Of a DNA stretch of 64,000 nt, positions 44,152-53,057 are shown one piece after another. Both the position numbers and the translations under genes were made by a program. Numbering within the stretch: the stretch's first letter is position 1; the number at the start of each line of letters is the position of its first letter. The notes under the pieces were generated by a model, which did no database searches, was not told the DNA's origin, and was given only the letters and a program-made list of their open reading frames with translations. This DNA comes from Pseudomonas sp. FP2309 (GTDB lineage: Bacteria; Pseudomonadota; Gammaproteobacteria; Pseudomonadales; Pseudomonadaceae): positions 3,277,501-3,341,500 of the forward strand of contig NZ_CP117439.1 in assembly GCF_030687575.1 (NCBI RefSeq). The letters run 5' to 3'.

Positions 44152-45156
44152 TTACTTGACCTCGTTCAAGTAGCGGGCGGCGAAGGCTTCCTGCACGGCG
44201 GCCATTTTCTGGTAATCCACCACACCGGCGCGGGCGTAGTCGCTGTCCGGCAGAAATTGCGCGGCGACCTCAGCCGGCATCTGCACCGGGCGCACCGGGC
44301 GCAGGTAAGCCTTGGCCCACAGCGCCTGGCCGGCGTCGGAGAGCACAAAATCCAGCACCTTCTCGCCGTTGGCGCGGTGCGGCGCGTTGGCCACCAGGCT
44401 CATCACATAGGGCACGCTGATGCTGCCTTCCTTGGGGATCACGAAATCAACGTGGGCGTTGTCTTTGTAGCGTGCGCGGTAGGCGTTGAAGTCGTAGTCC
44501 ACCAGGATCGGCAACTCACCGGACAGCACCCGTGCGTAGGCCGTCTGCTTGGGCACGATGGGGGCGTTTTTGGCCAGTTTCTGGAAGTAGTCGATGGCCG
44601 GCGCGAAGTTGTCCAGATCGCCGCCCAGGGCGCGGTTGATTGCCACTGCGGAAACGTAGCCGACAAAGGCGCTGGAGGGATCGAGGTAACCGACCATGCC
44701 TTTGTATTCGGGCTTGAGCAGGTCGGCCCAGCTTTGCGGCACCGGCAGGCCGCCCAGGGCATCGACGTTGACCATGATGCCCAAGGTGCCGGAGTGGATC
44801 GCGAACCACTGCCCGGCCGGGTCTTTCAGGCCGGCGGGGATCTGTTCCCAGCCCTTGGGCTTGTAACCCTCGACCACGCCGGCTTTTTGCGCCTGCAGAC
44901 CGAAGGTCACGCCGTAATACACCACGTCGGCCACCGGTGCGGCCTTCTCTGCCACCAGTTGGGCCAGCGACTGGCCGGAGTTCTTGTTGTCCAGCGGCAC
45001 CTGGACGCCGGTGTCGGCGGCAATGGCTTTGAGCTGGGTGCCCCAATCGGCCCAGTCCGGCGGGCAGTTGTAGCAAATCGCGGTGTCGGCGGCCTGGGCC
45101 AGGCCGGCCATGCCACACAGCAGCACCGCTGCCAGGGTTTTACGGAATGCGCGCAT
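44152..45156 (-). CDS. ABC transporter periplasmic substrate-binding protein
   Basis: About 334 residues from the ATG at 45156. Signal ends near AQA-ADTA. The mature protein starts AICYNCPPDWADWGTQLKAI and contains VVYYGVTFGLQAQKAGVVEGY, SWADLLKPEYKGMVGYLDPSSAF and ILVDYDFNAYRARY. The fold is that of Fe3+/polyamine/organophosphorus-binding proteins (PBP type 2). The ligand is not obvious. It overlaps the upstream LacI gene by 17 nt, so regulator and transporter share one transcript. Confidence 0.9.
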   Translation of the reverse strand: MRAFRKTLAAVLLCGMAGLAQAADTAICYNCPPDWADWGTQLKAIAADTGVQVPLDNKNSGQSLAQLVAEKAAPVADVVYYGVTFGLQAQKAGVVEGYKPKGWEQIPAGLKDPAGQWFAIHSGTLGIMVNVDALGGLPVPQSWADLLKPEYKGMVGYLDPSSAFVGYVSAVAINRALGGDLDNFAPAIDYFQKLAKNAPIVPKQTAYARVLSGELPILVDYDFNAYRARYKDNAHVDFVIPKEGSISVPYVMSLVANAPHRANGEKVLDFVLSDAGQALWAKAYLRPVRPVQMPAEVAAQFLPDSDYARAGVVDYQKMAAVQEAFAARYLNEVK

Positions 45157-46159
45157 CAAGGGACTCCTCAAGGGGTTGAGTACTGTCGCCCGGCCGGATA
45201 TGGCAAGGCAGGCAATGGGAAATCGGATCGTTGCCGGCGATCTGCGCCAGCAGTTGGTCAATTACCGTGCTGGCGAGCAGCGCAATGGGCTGCACCACGC
45301 TGCACAGGGTCGGGTGCATCTGGGTGCCGAGGGCGATGCCATCGAAGCCCATCACCGAGAGCTGCTGCGGTACATGCCAGGCGTTGCGGCGCAGCTCGGC
45401 GATCAGGCTGATGGCCAGAAAATCGTTGGAGCACACCAGAGCGGTGGGTGCCTCGGCGCCCGCGAGCGCCGGCTGGATCGCAGCAAAATCGGCCTGGGTG
45501 TGGGCCGACATCTCGATCACCGGGCGGCTTTTGAGGCCGTAGGCGTTCATCGCATCGCAATAGCCGGCATAGCGCAGGCGGGCACGGTCGGACTGCAACG
45601 CGGGCCCGGCGACCATGCTGATACGCCGGTGCCCAGCGTCCAGCAAATAACGGGTGGCCATGGCCATGCCGGCGCGGTTGTCGACCGACACGGCGCTGTA
45701 GTTGGGGTTGCTGGGTTGGTGATAGGCCAGCACGAACGGCGTTTTCTCGGAATTCAGGCTGCTGAGCACGCTGTTGCTTTCGGCATCGGTGACGGTCAGC
45801 ACCAGGCCGTCCACCCGCTGGCGCAGCAGTTCTTCGACCACGCTGCACTCGCGCTCGGCGCTGTAGTCGGTGGTCGCCAGCACCAGGCTGTAACCGCGCA
45901 AACGCGCCGCCCGCTCCATGGCCTGGAACTGTTCGGCGAACACCGGGTTGAGCAGGTTGGGTACCACCACGCCAATCAGGTTGGTGGTTTGCAGGCGCAG
46001 TTGGCGGCCCAGCAAATTAGGGCGAAAGCCCAGCTCACGGGCGGCGGCGAACACCTGTTCGCGGGTGGCCATGCGCACCTGCTCAGGGGAGGCAAAGGTA
46101 CGGGCGGCGGTGGCACGGGACACACCGGCCAGCCGCGCAACGTCTTTCAAATCAGTCAT
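45140..46159 (-). CDS. LacI family transcriptional regulator
   Basis: About 339 residues from the ATG at 46159. The N-terminal helix-turn-helix and hinge are clear: LKDVARLAGVSRATAARTF and LGFRPNLLGRQLR. The periplasmic-binding-like ligand domain follows (NLIGVVVPNLLNPVFAEQF, TALVCSNDFLAI, VMGFDGIALGTQMHP). It is the first gene of the ABC operon and very likely controls it, with a palindromic operator 12 nt upstream of its start. Confidence 0.93.
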   Translation of the reverse strand: MTDLKDVARLAGVSRATAARTFASPEQVRMATREQVFAAARELGFRPNLLGRQLRLQTTNLIGVVVPNLLNPVFAEQFQAMERAARLRGYSLVLATTDYSAERECSVVEELLRQRVDGLVLTVTDAESNSVLSSLNSEKTPFVLAYHQPSNPNYSAVSVDNRAGMAMATRYLLDAGHRRISMVAGPALQSDRARLRYAGYCDAMNAYGLKSRPVIEMSAHTQADFAAIQPALAGAEAPTALVCSNDFLAISLIAELRRNAWHVPQQLSVMGFDGIALGTQMHPTLCSVVQPIALLASTVIDQLLAQIAGNDPISHCLPCHIRPGDSTQPLEESLDARIP

Positions 46160-46170
46160 TGTCACTCGCT

Positions 46171-46184
46171 TGAGATCGATCTCA
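46171..46184. promoter_or_regulatory. candidate LacI-type operator
   Basis: TGAGATCGATCTCA is a perfect 14-bp palindrome with the central CG usual for LacI-family sites. It lies 12 nt before the regulator's ATG, where a bound repressor would block the whole regulator-transporter operon. Confidence 0.65.
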
Positions 46185-46414
46185 TTGGCGAGGACAGTAA
46201 CGAGCAAATGTGGCAGGACAGTGGTGGGAAGATGACGGTTTGATGGCAGCCGCCCCCTCCCACACCGGGCCGATGTATGCCCTTGGATAGTCATACTCCG
46301 GGGCTATGCTTGAAAACCCGGCGCGCAAAATCCGCCGGCTAACCTTTCGATCCTGACCAAGTGCGGGCACAATGCGTGTCCTTTTTTGGCAGGCACCGCC
46401 GCAGGCTCTCAAAA

Positions 46415-47512
46415 ATGATCAAAACGCCGTACTACCTCATCGATAAACAGAAGCTTCTGGTCAACATGCAGAAGATTGCTTACGTGCGCGAGCAGTCCGG
46501 CGCCAAGGCTCTGCTGGCGCTCAAGTGCTTTGCCACCTGGTCGGTGTTCGACCTGATGCAGCAATACATGGACGGCACGACCTCCTCGTCGCTCTATGAA
46601 TTGAAGCTCGGTCGCCAGAAATTCGAAGGTGAAGCCCACGCCTACAGCGTGGCCTGGGCCGACGATGAAATCGAAGAGATGCTGGATAACTGCGACAAGA
46701 TCATCTTCAACTCCATCAGCCAGTTGCAGCGTTTTGCCGAACGCAGCGAAGGCAAGACCCGTGGCCTGCGGGTGAACCCGCAGGTGAGCAGCTCCGATTA
46801 CCTGCTGGCAGACCCGGCGCGTCCGTTCAGCCGCCTGGGCGAATGGGACCCGGAGAAGATCGAAGGCGTGATCGAGCAGATCTCCGGCTTCATGTTCCAC
46901 AACAACTGCGAGAACGGCGACTTCAGCCTGTTCGACAAGATGTTGTGCACCATCGAAGAACGCTTCGGCGCGCTGCTGCACAAGGTCAAGTGGGTCAGCC
47001 TCGGCGGCGGCATCCACTTCACGGGTGAAGGCTATGCACTGGACGCGTTCTGCGCGCGGCTTAAGGCATTCTCCGAGAAGTACGGCGTGCAGGTGTACCT
47101 GGAGCCCGGCGAAGCGGCGATCACCAACAGCGCTTCCCTGGAAGTGACCGTGCTCGACACCCTCTACAACGGCAAAAACCTCGCCGTGGTCGACAGCTCC
47201 ATCGAAGCCCACCTGCTGGACCTGCTGATCTACCGCCTCAACGCCAAACTGGCGCCGAGCGAAGGTGAACACACCGTCATGGTGTGCGGCAAATCCTGCC
47301 TGGCCGGGGATATCTTCGGCGAATACCAATTTGATCGTCCGTTGGCCATCGGCGATCGGCTGTCGTTCATCGACACCGCGGGCTACACCATGGTCAAGAA
47401 AAACTGGTTCAACGGCCTGAAAATGCCGTCCATCGTAGTGAAACAACTCGACGGTACAGTCGAAGTGGTTCGTGAATTTGGTTACGACGACTACCTGTCC
47501 AGCCTTTCGTAA
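46415..47512 (+). CDS. nspC: carboxynorspermidine/carboxyspermidine decarboxylase
   Basis: About 365 residues from the ATG at 46415. It is an alanine-racemase-fold PLP decarboxylase: PLP-lysine in ALLALKCFATW, GGGIHFTGEGYAL as phosphate-binding loop, LEPGEA, and CGKSCLAGDIFGEY with the substrate cysteine. It decarboxylates carboxynorspermidine or carboxyspermidine to give the polyamine. The partner dehydrogenase follows 29 nt downstream, giving the aspartate-semialdehyde route that does not need decarboxylated SAM. The product, spermidine or norspermidine, cannot be told from sequence alone. Confidence 0.93.
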   Translation: MIKTPYYLIDKQKLLVNMQKIAYVREQSGAKALLALKCFATWSVFDLMQQYMDGTTSSSLYELKLGRQKFEGEAHAYSVAWADDEIEEMLDNCDKIIFNSISQLQRFAERSEGKTRGLRVNPQVSSSDYLLADPARPFSRLGEWDPEKIEGVIEQISGFMFHNNCENGDFSLFDKMLCTIEERFGALLHKVKWVSLGGGIHFTGEGYALDAFCARLKAFSEKYGVQVYLEPGEAAITNSASLEVTVLDTLYNGKNLAVVDSSIEAHLLDLLIYRLNAKLAPSEGEHTVMVCGKSCLAGDIFGEYQFDRPLAIGDRLSFIDTAGYTMVKKNWFNGLKMPSIVVKQLDGTVEVVREFGYDDYLSSLS

Positions 47513-47541
47513 GCTGGCGGATATTAGGAGAGCAAAAGCAA

Positions 47542-48786
47542 TTGAAAAAGAACGTTCTTATCATTGGTGCAGGAGGTGTCGCCAAGGTGGTGGCCCACAA
47601 GTGCGCGCAGCACAACGACGAACTCGGTCGTATTGCTATCGCGTCGCGCAACATCTCCAAATGCCAGGCCATCATCGACAGCGTCAAGGCCAAGGGTAGC
47701 CTCAAAGTACCCGCCGATATCAAAGCCTTCGCGCTGAACGCCCTGGACGTGGAAGCGACCAAGGCCCTGATCCGTGAAACCGAATCGCAGATCGTCATCA
47801 ACGTCGGTTCCGCGTTCCTCAACATGTCGGTACTGCGTGCCTGCATCGATACCGGCGTTGCGTACCTCGACACCGCCATCCACGAAGAGCCGGGCAAGGT
47901 CTGCGAGACCCCGCCGTGGTACGGCAACTACGAGTGGAACCACCTGGAAGAGTGCAAACAGAAGAACATCACCGCCATCCTTGGCGTGGGCTTCGACCCA
48001 GGTGTCGTCAACGCGTATGCCGCGCTGGCGCAGCAACAGCATTTCGACCGCATTGATTCGATCGACATTCTCGACGTCAATGCCGGCTCCCATGGCAAAT
48101 ACTTCGCCACCAACTTCGACCCGGAAATCAACTTCCGCGAATTCACCGGACAGGTGTGGAGCTGGCAGAACAGCCAGTGGACCAGCAACACCATGTTCGA
48201 AGTCAAACGTACCGACGACCTGCCGGTGGTCGGTTCGCAGAACCTCTACCTCACCGGTCACGATGAAGTGCACTCGCTGTCGAAAAACCTCGACGTGCCC
48301 AACGTGCGCTTCTGGATGAGCTTCGGCGAGCACTACATCAACGTGTTCACCGTGCTGAACAACCTCGGCCTGCTCTCCGAGAAGCCGGTCAAGACCGCCG
48401 AAGGCCTGGAAGTGGTGCCGTTGAAAGTGGTCAAGGCCGTACTGCCCGACCCGTCTTCGCTCGCCCCTGGCTACACCGGCAAGACCTGCATCGGCGATCT
48501 GGTCAAAGGCACCAAGGATGGCCAGCCACGTGAGTTGTTTATCTACAACGTGGCCGACCACGAAGACGCCTTTGCCGAAACCGACAGCCAGGGCATCTCC
48601 TACACCGCCGGTGTTCCACCCGTCGCCGCCGCGCTGCTGGTAGCCCGTGGCGAGTGGGATGTGAAACACATGGCCAACGTCGAGGAACTGCCGGCTGAAC
48701 CGTTCCTCAAAGCGCTGGACGTGATGGGGTTGCCGACTCGCATCAAGGACGAGAAAGGTGATCGGGCTTGGGATGCGATTGCCTGA
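47542..48786 (+). CDS. carboxynorspermidine/carboxyspermidine synthase (saccharopine dehydrogenase family)
   Basis: About 414 residues, starting with a TTG (AGGAG 11 nt upstream). The Rossmann motif VLIIGAGGVAKVVAHKCAQH binds NADPH. Further marks are NVGSAFLNMSVLRACIDTGVAYLDTA, GVGFDPGVVNAYAAL and ITYTAGVPPVAAA-like C-terminal TAGVPPVAAALL. It reductively condenses aspartate semialdehyde with a diamine, upstream of the decarboxylase step. The last codons and the stop lie in the start of a 600-bp tandem repeat; the repeat's second copy does not carry the gene. Confidence 0.93.
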   Translation: MKKNVLIIGAGGVAKVVAHKCAQHNDELGRIAIASRNISKCQAIIDSVKAKGSLKVPADIKAFALNALDVEATKALIRETESQIVINVGSAFLNMSVLRACIDTGVAYLDTAIHEEPGKVCETPPWYGNYEWNHLEECKQKNITAILGVGFDPGVVNAYAALAQQQHFDRIDSIDILDVNAGSHGKYFATNFDPEINFREFTGQVWSWQNSQWTSNTMFEVKRTDDLPVVGSQNLYLTGHDEVHSLSKNLDVPNVRFWMSFGEHYINVFTVLNNLGLLSEKPVKTAEGLEVVPLKVVKAVLPDPSSLAPGYTGKTCIGDLVKGTKDGQPRELFIYNVADHEDAFAETDSQGISYTAGVPPVAAALLVARGEWDVKHMANVEELPAEPFLKALDVMGLPTRIKDEKGDRAWDAIA

Positions 48787-48811
48787 TGGGTGATTGTTGA
48801 CCGAACAAAAG

Positions 48812-48838
48812 AATGCGCCCCAAGGGGCGCATTTTTTT
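48812..48838 (+). terminator. rho-independent terminator of the nspC operon
   Basis: GC-rich stem AATGCGCCCC/GGGGCGCATT with AA loop, then a run of seven T. It lies 26 nt after the synthase stop codon. Confidence 0.88.
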
Positions 48839-49238
48839 GGCGACAATCCTGCTGTAGAAACTCCCCCCTATAGCGGGGTTGCGGTGCCGTGAAGTCGCGT
48901 ACCTGATCAGGGATTTCTCACACTTCTTTCAGGTTGCCGCCCGGAACTTCGCTGACTAACCTCTTCGCCCGTCGCTGCCAATTCAGCGACCGGATTTGAC
49001 CGTCCGGCCTTGTTAACGAACTGCTACGCCCTGCCCCTATCCCAGGCGTTTTTTTGTGCCTGAGGTATCGTGTCGCGGCAGTTGTGCGCGGGATACCTTC
49101 GGGTATGCCGGGTTCGTTGACAACCGGTCGGTCAACCCGCGTACAGCTGCCACCCTCTTCGTTCGACCGCGAACGCTGTGTGCAACTGTTGGTGGACAAA
49201 GCACTGGATGACGCCCATCCAGCCGCATGACACCCAAT

Positions 49239-49374
49239 GATCGTTCCCACGCTCTGCGTGGAAATGCCGCCTGGGACGCTCCGCGTCCCGCCGGCGAGTG
49301 TGAAGTTCGAAGAGTGCGCAATGGTGACGCGGAGCGTCACGGGGTGCATTCCCACGCAGAGCGTGGGAACGATC
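49239..49374. repeat. nested inverted repeat (cruciform-forming), copy 1
   Basis: Outer arms GATCGTTCCCACGCTCTGCG and its complement enclose four small hairpins: CCCACGC-TCT-GCGTGG (49246-49261), GGGACGC-TCC-GCGTCCC (49273-49289), GTGACGC-GGA-GCGTCAC (49324-49340) and CCCACGC-AGA-GCGTGGG (49351-49367). The first can pair with the fourth and the second with the third. It resembles REPIN-style doublets of Pseudomonas genomes. Confidence 0.85.
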
Positions 49375-49411
49375 TCAATTGCCTGATGGATGATTGTTGA
49401 CCGAACAAAAG

Positions 49412-49439
49412 AATGCGCCCCAAGGGGCGCATTCTTTTT
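49412..49439 (+). terminator. duplicated copy of the nspC terminator
   Basis: Same stem as at 48812, with one C interrupting the T-run (ATTCTTTTT). It arises from the tandem duplication and has no gene directly upstream. Confidence 0.75.
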
Positions 49440-49839
49440 GGCGACAATCCTGCTGTAGAAACTCCCCCCTATAGCGGGGTTGTGGTGCCGTGAAGTCGCG
49501 TACCTGATCAGGGATTTCTCACACTTGTTTCAGGTTGCCGCCCGGAACTTCGCTGACTAACCTCTTCGCCCGTCGCTGCCAATTCAGCGACCGGATTTGA
49601 CCGTCCGGCCTTCTTAACGAACTGCTACGCCCTGCCCCTATCCCAGGCGTTTTTTTGTGCCTGAGGTATCGTGTCGCGGCAGTTGTGCGCGGGATACCTT
49701 CGGGTATGCCGGGTTCGTTGACAACTGGTCGGTCAACCCGCGTACAGCTGCCACCCTCTTCGTTTGACCGCGAACGCTGTGTGCAACTGTTGGTGGACAA
49801 AGCACTGGATGACGCCCATCCAGCCGCATGACACCCAAT

Positions 49840-49975
49840 GATCGTTCCCACGCTCTGCGTGGAAATGCCGCCTGGGACGCTCCGCGTCCCGCCGGCCAGT
49901 GTGAAGTTCGAAGAGTGCGCAATGGTGACGCGGAGCGTCACGGGGTGCATTCCCACGCAGAGCGTGGGAACGATC
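49840..49975. repeat. nested inverted repeat (cruciform-forming), copy 2
   Basis: Same 136-bp structure as copy 1 with one visible change (CGGCCAGTG for CGGCGAGTG) in the central loop region. All four small hairpins are intact. It lies 9 nt from the glutaminase stop codon. Confidence 0.85.
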
Positions 49976-49984
49976 TCAACCCAC

Positions 49985-50893
49985 TCAAAACACCGACCAC
50001 CCAATCCGCTCACTCAACAACTCCAACGCCTTGATCCCCGCCAGGGAGTTGCCCGACGCGTTCAGCTCCGGCGACCACACGCACACCGTGAACTGCCCTG
50101 GCACCACCGCGACAATGCCACCCCCTACCCCGCTCTTGCCCGGCAAGCCGACGCGGTAGGCAAAATTGCCCGCCTCGTCGTAGAGCCCGCTGGTAGCCAT
50201 GATCGAGTTGACTTGCTTGGTCTGGCGTGGGCTCAGGATCTGTTCGCCGCTGTGGGCGCTGGTGCCCTCGTTGGCCAGGAAGCTGAACGCTTTGGCCAGG
50301 TCCAGGCAGCTCATCTGCAAGGCGCAATAGTTGAAGTAGCTGTGCAGCACCGCATGCACATCGTTGTGGAAGTTGCCGAACGATTTCATCAGGTAAGCCA
50401 TGGCCGCGCTGCGTGCGCCGTGCTGGGCTTCGGAGTCGGCGACAACACTGTTGACCAGGATATGCGGGTTGCCCGACAGGCGCCGCACGAAGTCGCGCAT
50501 CGACAGGATCGGCACCGCAAAGCGCGACTGGTTGATGTCGCAGATCACCAACGCGCCGGCGTTAATGAACGGGTTACGCGGGCGGCCGCTTTCGAACTCC
50601 AGTTGCACCAGCGAGTTGAACGGCTGCCCCGACGGCTCATGGCCCAGGCGTTCCCAGATGCTCTCGCCACCGTGGTCGATGGCCTGCACCAGACTGAACA
50701 CTTTGGAGATGCTCTGCACTGAGAACAGCGTATCGGCGTCGCCGGCACGGTAGGCCGAGCCGTCGTTGCCGTACACGGCGATGCCGAGTTGGTTGGCCGG
50801 TACATGGGCCAGGGCGGGGATGTAATCGGCGACTTTGCCGAGGCCGATCAATGGACGCACTTCGTCGAGGATCGACTCCAGCAGCGCCTGCAT
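49985..50893 (-). CDS. glsA: glutaminase
   Basis: About 302 residues, the standard length for bacterial beta-lactamase-fold glutaminases. Marks: [14 protein letters not shown] with catalytic Ser and Lys (SXXK), [51 protein letters not shown] and [18 protein letters not shown]. It hydrolyses glutamine to glutamate and ammonia in the cytoplasm. I take the ATG at 50893, which has AGGA 6 nt upstream, over the in-frame ATG at 50908. Confidence 0.94.
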   Translation of the reverse strand: MQALLESILDEVRPLIGLGKVADYIPALAHVPANQLGIAVYGNDGSAYRAGDADTLFSVQSISKVFSLVQAIDHGGESIWERLGHEPSGQPFNSLVQLEFESGRPRNPFINAGALVICDINQSRFAVPILSMRDFVRRLSGNPHILVNSVVADSEAQHGARSAAMAYLMKSFGNFHNDVHAVLHSYFNYCALQMSCLDLAKAFSFLANEGTSAHSGEQILSPRQTKQVNSIMATSGLYDEAGNFAYRVGLPGKSGVGGGIVAVVPGQFTVCVWSPELNASGNSLAGIKALELLSERIGWSVF

Positions 50894-50947
50894 GTCTTGT
50901 CCTGTCATCTTGGTTTGAATCAGTGATAGCGGGGCGCGGAGGATACT

Positions 50948-51292
50948 TCAATGGGCGCGAAAGCCCCACACAATCTCCACCACCCGCTCGGCCACCACCA
51001 GATAAATCAGGATCAACAACAGCTGCAACGCCAAGTGATAGCGCAGCTTGGCGAGCCGGCGAATGCCATCGCTCACGTTCAGCAACATCAGCACCGCCGA
51101 CAGCACAATCAGCCCCCACCCCGCCACGCCGGACGCAAACACCCCAACGAACAACACCTGCTGGCCCAGCAGTGCATTGGTGCCTGCGGCAAACAGCAGC
51201 GCACAGACCAGCAGGTTCTTGACGTTGTCGAAAATCTGCGTGCTCAGGTCATTTTCCAACAGGGCCAGGTAACGCTTCCAAAACGTGTGCAT
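50948..51292 (-). CDS. small inner-membrane protein of unknown function
   Basis: About 114 residues with three hydrophobic segments (about 27-45, 48-72 and 84-106). The N-terminus MHTFWKRYLALLENDLSTQ is cytoplasmic and charged. It lies upstream of the glutaminase gene on the same strand, 54 nt away. I do not recognise a family. Confidence 0.7.
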   Translation of the reverse strand: MHTFWKRYLALLENDLSTQIFDNVKNLLVCALLFAAGTNALLGQQVLFVGVFASGVAGWGLIVLSAVLMLLNVSDGIRRLAKLRYHLALQLLLILIYLVVAERVVEIVWGFRAH

Positions 51293-51350
51293 GGGTCAGT
51301 ACCGGGTAGGATCACTCGTCAATCAAAGTAGTCCAGATGCCGGTGGTCTG

Positions 51351-51602
51351 CACCGCTCAAAGGAACTGGGCCTGAGTTTCGGCCGCGGGCGTCGGGAGTT
51401 GCCTGTGATCCTGTCAGTGCAACGCCTGGCCAAGGGCGACAGTGTGCAACGCGTGGCCCTGGACCTGGGTTATGAAAACGCCAGCGGTTTTATCACCATG
51501 TCCCGCAAAACCGTGGGCCAGCCGCCGGCGCGTTTCCTGGCGGACCGGGCCGGGGCTGTCGGCGCGACCGCCCCGACGATTGCGCTCAAAGACAGCCACT
51601 GA
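51351..51602 (+). pseudogene. C-terminal fragment of an AraC-family regulator
   Basis: The frame shows KELGLSFGRGRRELPVILSVQRLAKGDSVQRVALDLGYENASGFI, which is the second half of an AraC DNA-binding domain, then FRKTVGQPPARFLADR with F changed to S. The cupin domain and first helix-turn-helix are gone. It is convergent with the MFS exporter gene, and such exporters often have an AraC partner, so this is likely the lost regulator. Confidence 0.8.
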
Positions 51603-51645
51603 CGACCCAAGGTCGCCCAGGCGGCTGTGATCGAAAGGTGGGAGG

Positions 51646-52833
51646 CTATTCGCTGCGTGCCACGCCCGTCCCAAACCGCCGAATCGCCAGGCAATACCCA
51701 CCCAACGCCAGCGCCGCCAGCAACCCGCCCGCCGCGCCGATCCAGGCGAAGCCGAAGTGGCTGCCGACCCAGCTGCCCATCAGGGCGCCGCCGCCGATGC
51801 CGATGTTGTAGATGCCCGAGAACATCGCCATGGCGACGTCGGTGGCGTCCGGGGCCAGCACCAGTACTTTGGACTGCATGGCCAGGCCGAAGCCCATGAT
51901 CGCCATGCCCCAGAAGACGCTCAACACCACCAGGTAGGATTCGGCACCGCTCAACGGCAGCATCAGCGCCAGGCACGCGGTGAGGATAAACACCGCGCCG
52001 ACCACGAACAGGTGCGGGTTAAAGCGGTGCACCAGGCTGAACAGCAGCGAACCGATAATGCCCGCGCCGCCAAACACCAGCAGGATCAGGGTGACCGCGC
52101 TGCCACCCAGGCCGGCAACGCCTTCGACGAACGGTTCGATGTAGCTGTAGGCGGTGAATTGCGCGGTCACGGTCAGCGCGGTGAGCACGTAGAGCGCCAC
52201 CAGCGCCGGGCGTTTGAACAGCAGCGGCAGGCTGCGCAGCGAACCGGAGTTCTGGCTCGGCAGCAGCGGCAACGTGCGCGCCAGCCAGAACACCAGGCCT
52301 CCCGCGAACGCGGCGATCACCAGGAACGTGGTACGCCAGCCCATGGCTTCGCCGAGCAGACGGCCGAGGGGAATGCCCAGCACCATCGCCAGCGACGTGC
52401 CGGTGGCCAGCAGCCCGAGGGCTTGTACCTGCTTGCCGGCTGGCGCCAGGCGCACTGCGAGGGACGCGGTGATCGACCAGAACAGCGCATGGGCCAGCGC
52501 GATGCCGACCCGGCTGACCATCAGCAGGCCAAAACTGGTGGCCACGCTGGACAGGATATGGCTGGCAATAAACAGAGCGAACAGCACGATCAGCAATTTG
52601 CGCCGCTCGACGTTACGCGTCAGCAGCATCACCGGCAGCGAGGTCAGGGACACGATCCAGGCATAAATGGTGAGCATCAGGCCGACGCTGGACACCTGCA
52701 TGTCAAAGCTGGCGCCGATGGCGCTGAGCAGCCCGACGGGCACGAATTCGGTGGTATTGAACACAAAGGCGGCCAGCGCGAGGGCGATGACCGGTTGCCA
52801 ATTGGCTTGAGGGGTTGCGGCTGACTGGCTCAT
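51646..52833 (-). CDS. MFS efflux transporter, SotB/YdeA-like
   Basis: About 395 residues with twelve membrane helices. The N-terminus [30 protein letters not shown] has the TEFVPVGLL signature of the sugar-efflux/drug-proton antiporter 1 group. The cytoplasmic loop motif between helices 2 and 3 reads [13 protein letters not shown]. The role would be export of sugars or drugs. Its AraC-type neighbour is decayed. Confidence 0.9.
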   Translation of the reverse strand: MSQSAATPQANWQPVIALALAAFVFNTTEFVPVGLLSAIGASFDMQVSSVGLMLTIYAWIVSLTSLPVMLLTRNVERRKLLIVLFALFIASHILSSVATSFGLLMVSRVGIALAHALFWSITASLAVRLAPAGKQVQALGLLATGTSLAMVLGIPLGRLLGEAMGWRTTFLVIAAFAGGLVFWLARTLPLLPSQNSGSLRSLPLLFKRPALVALYVLTALTVTAQFTAYSYIEPFVEGVAGLGGSAVTLILLVFGGAGIIGSLLFSLVHRFNPHLFVVGAVFILTACLALMLPLSGAESYLVVLSVFWGMAIMGFGLAMQSKVLVLAPDATDVAMAMFSGIYNIGIGGGALMGSWVGSHFGFAWIGAAGGLLAALALGGYCLAIRRFGTGVARSE

Positions 52834-53057
52834 TTAACGGCGAAGTACTCTAGCGATGATCGAACGGCCACCCAGGACAAGCGCCGCCGCCAAGCATTCT
52901 ATAGGTTTCTCGCCGCGGTGTAGGCGCTGATCCGTGAAGATTCGACGGCCAACCGCTCAGGGCGAAGACAGCGTCCCCCCCCTTCGTCGACGCTCCTGCT
53001 TGGGCTGGTAAGCAAGAGATCGACCTTCAGTGCGCAAACTTGAGGTGATTCGCCAAC

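Larger units (their letters stand above)
48778..49377. repeat. tandem 600-bp unit, copy 1
   Basis: Begins at the last codons of the polyamine synthase gene and holds, in order, the terminator, a GC-rich segment with no convincing gene, and a 136-bp nested inverted repeat. The next 602 nt repeat it with about eight substitutions and one 1-nt insertion. An open stretch on the plus strand near 49110-49230 (ending VQLLVDKALDDAHPAA) may be a gene relic. Confidence 0.9.
49378..49979. repeat. tandem 600-bp unit, copy 2
   Basis: Near-identical to 48778-49377 (about 98.5 per cent by eye). It starts with the same ATTGCCTGATGG that ends the synthase gene, then the duplicated terminator, and stops with CGATCTCAA next to the glutaminase gene end. 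Such a clean head-to-tail copy points to a recent duplication. Confidence 0.9.

Noticed and set aside
43324..45411. 695-codon plus-strand frame opposite the ABC operon
   Set aside because: Crosses three real gene boundaries on the other strand, which a real gene would not.
49037..49321. Minus-strand 94-codon frame within the tandem repeat, containing AFPRRAWER
   Set aside because: This is a translation of the inverted repeat itself, often mis-annotated in Pseudomonas; it is duplicated at 49638-49922.
48787..49984. CRISPR array or IS element in the repeat region
   Set aside because: There are just two long tandem units, no short regularly spaced repeats, and no transposase frame or terminal inverted repeats.
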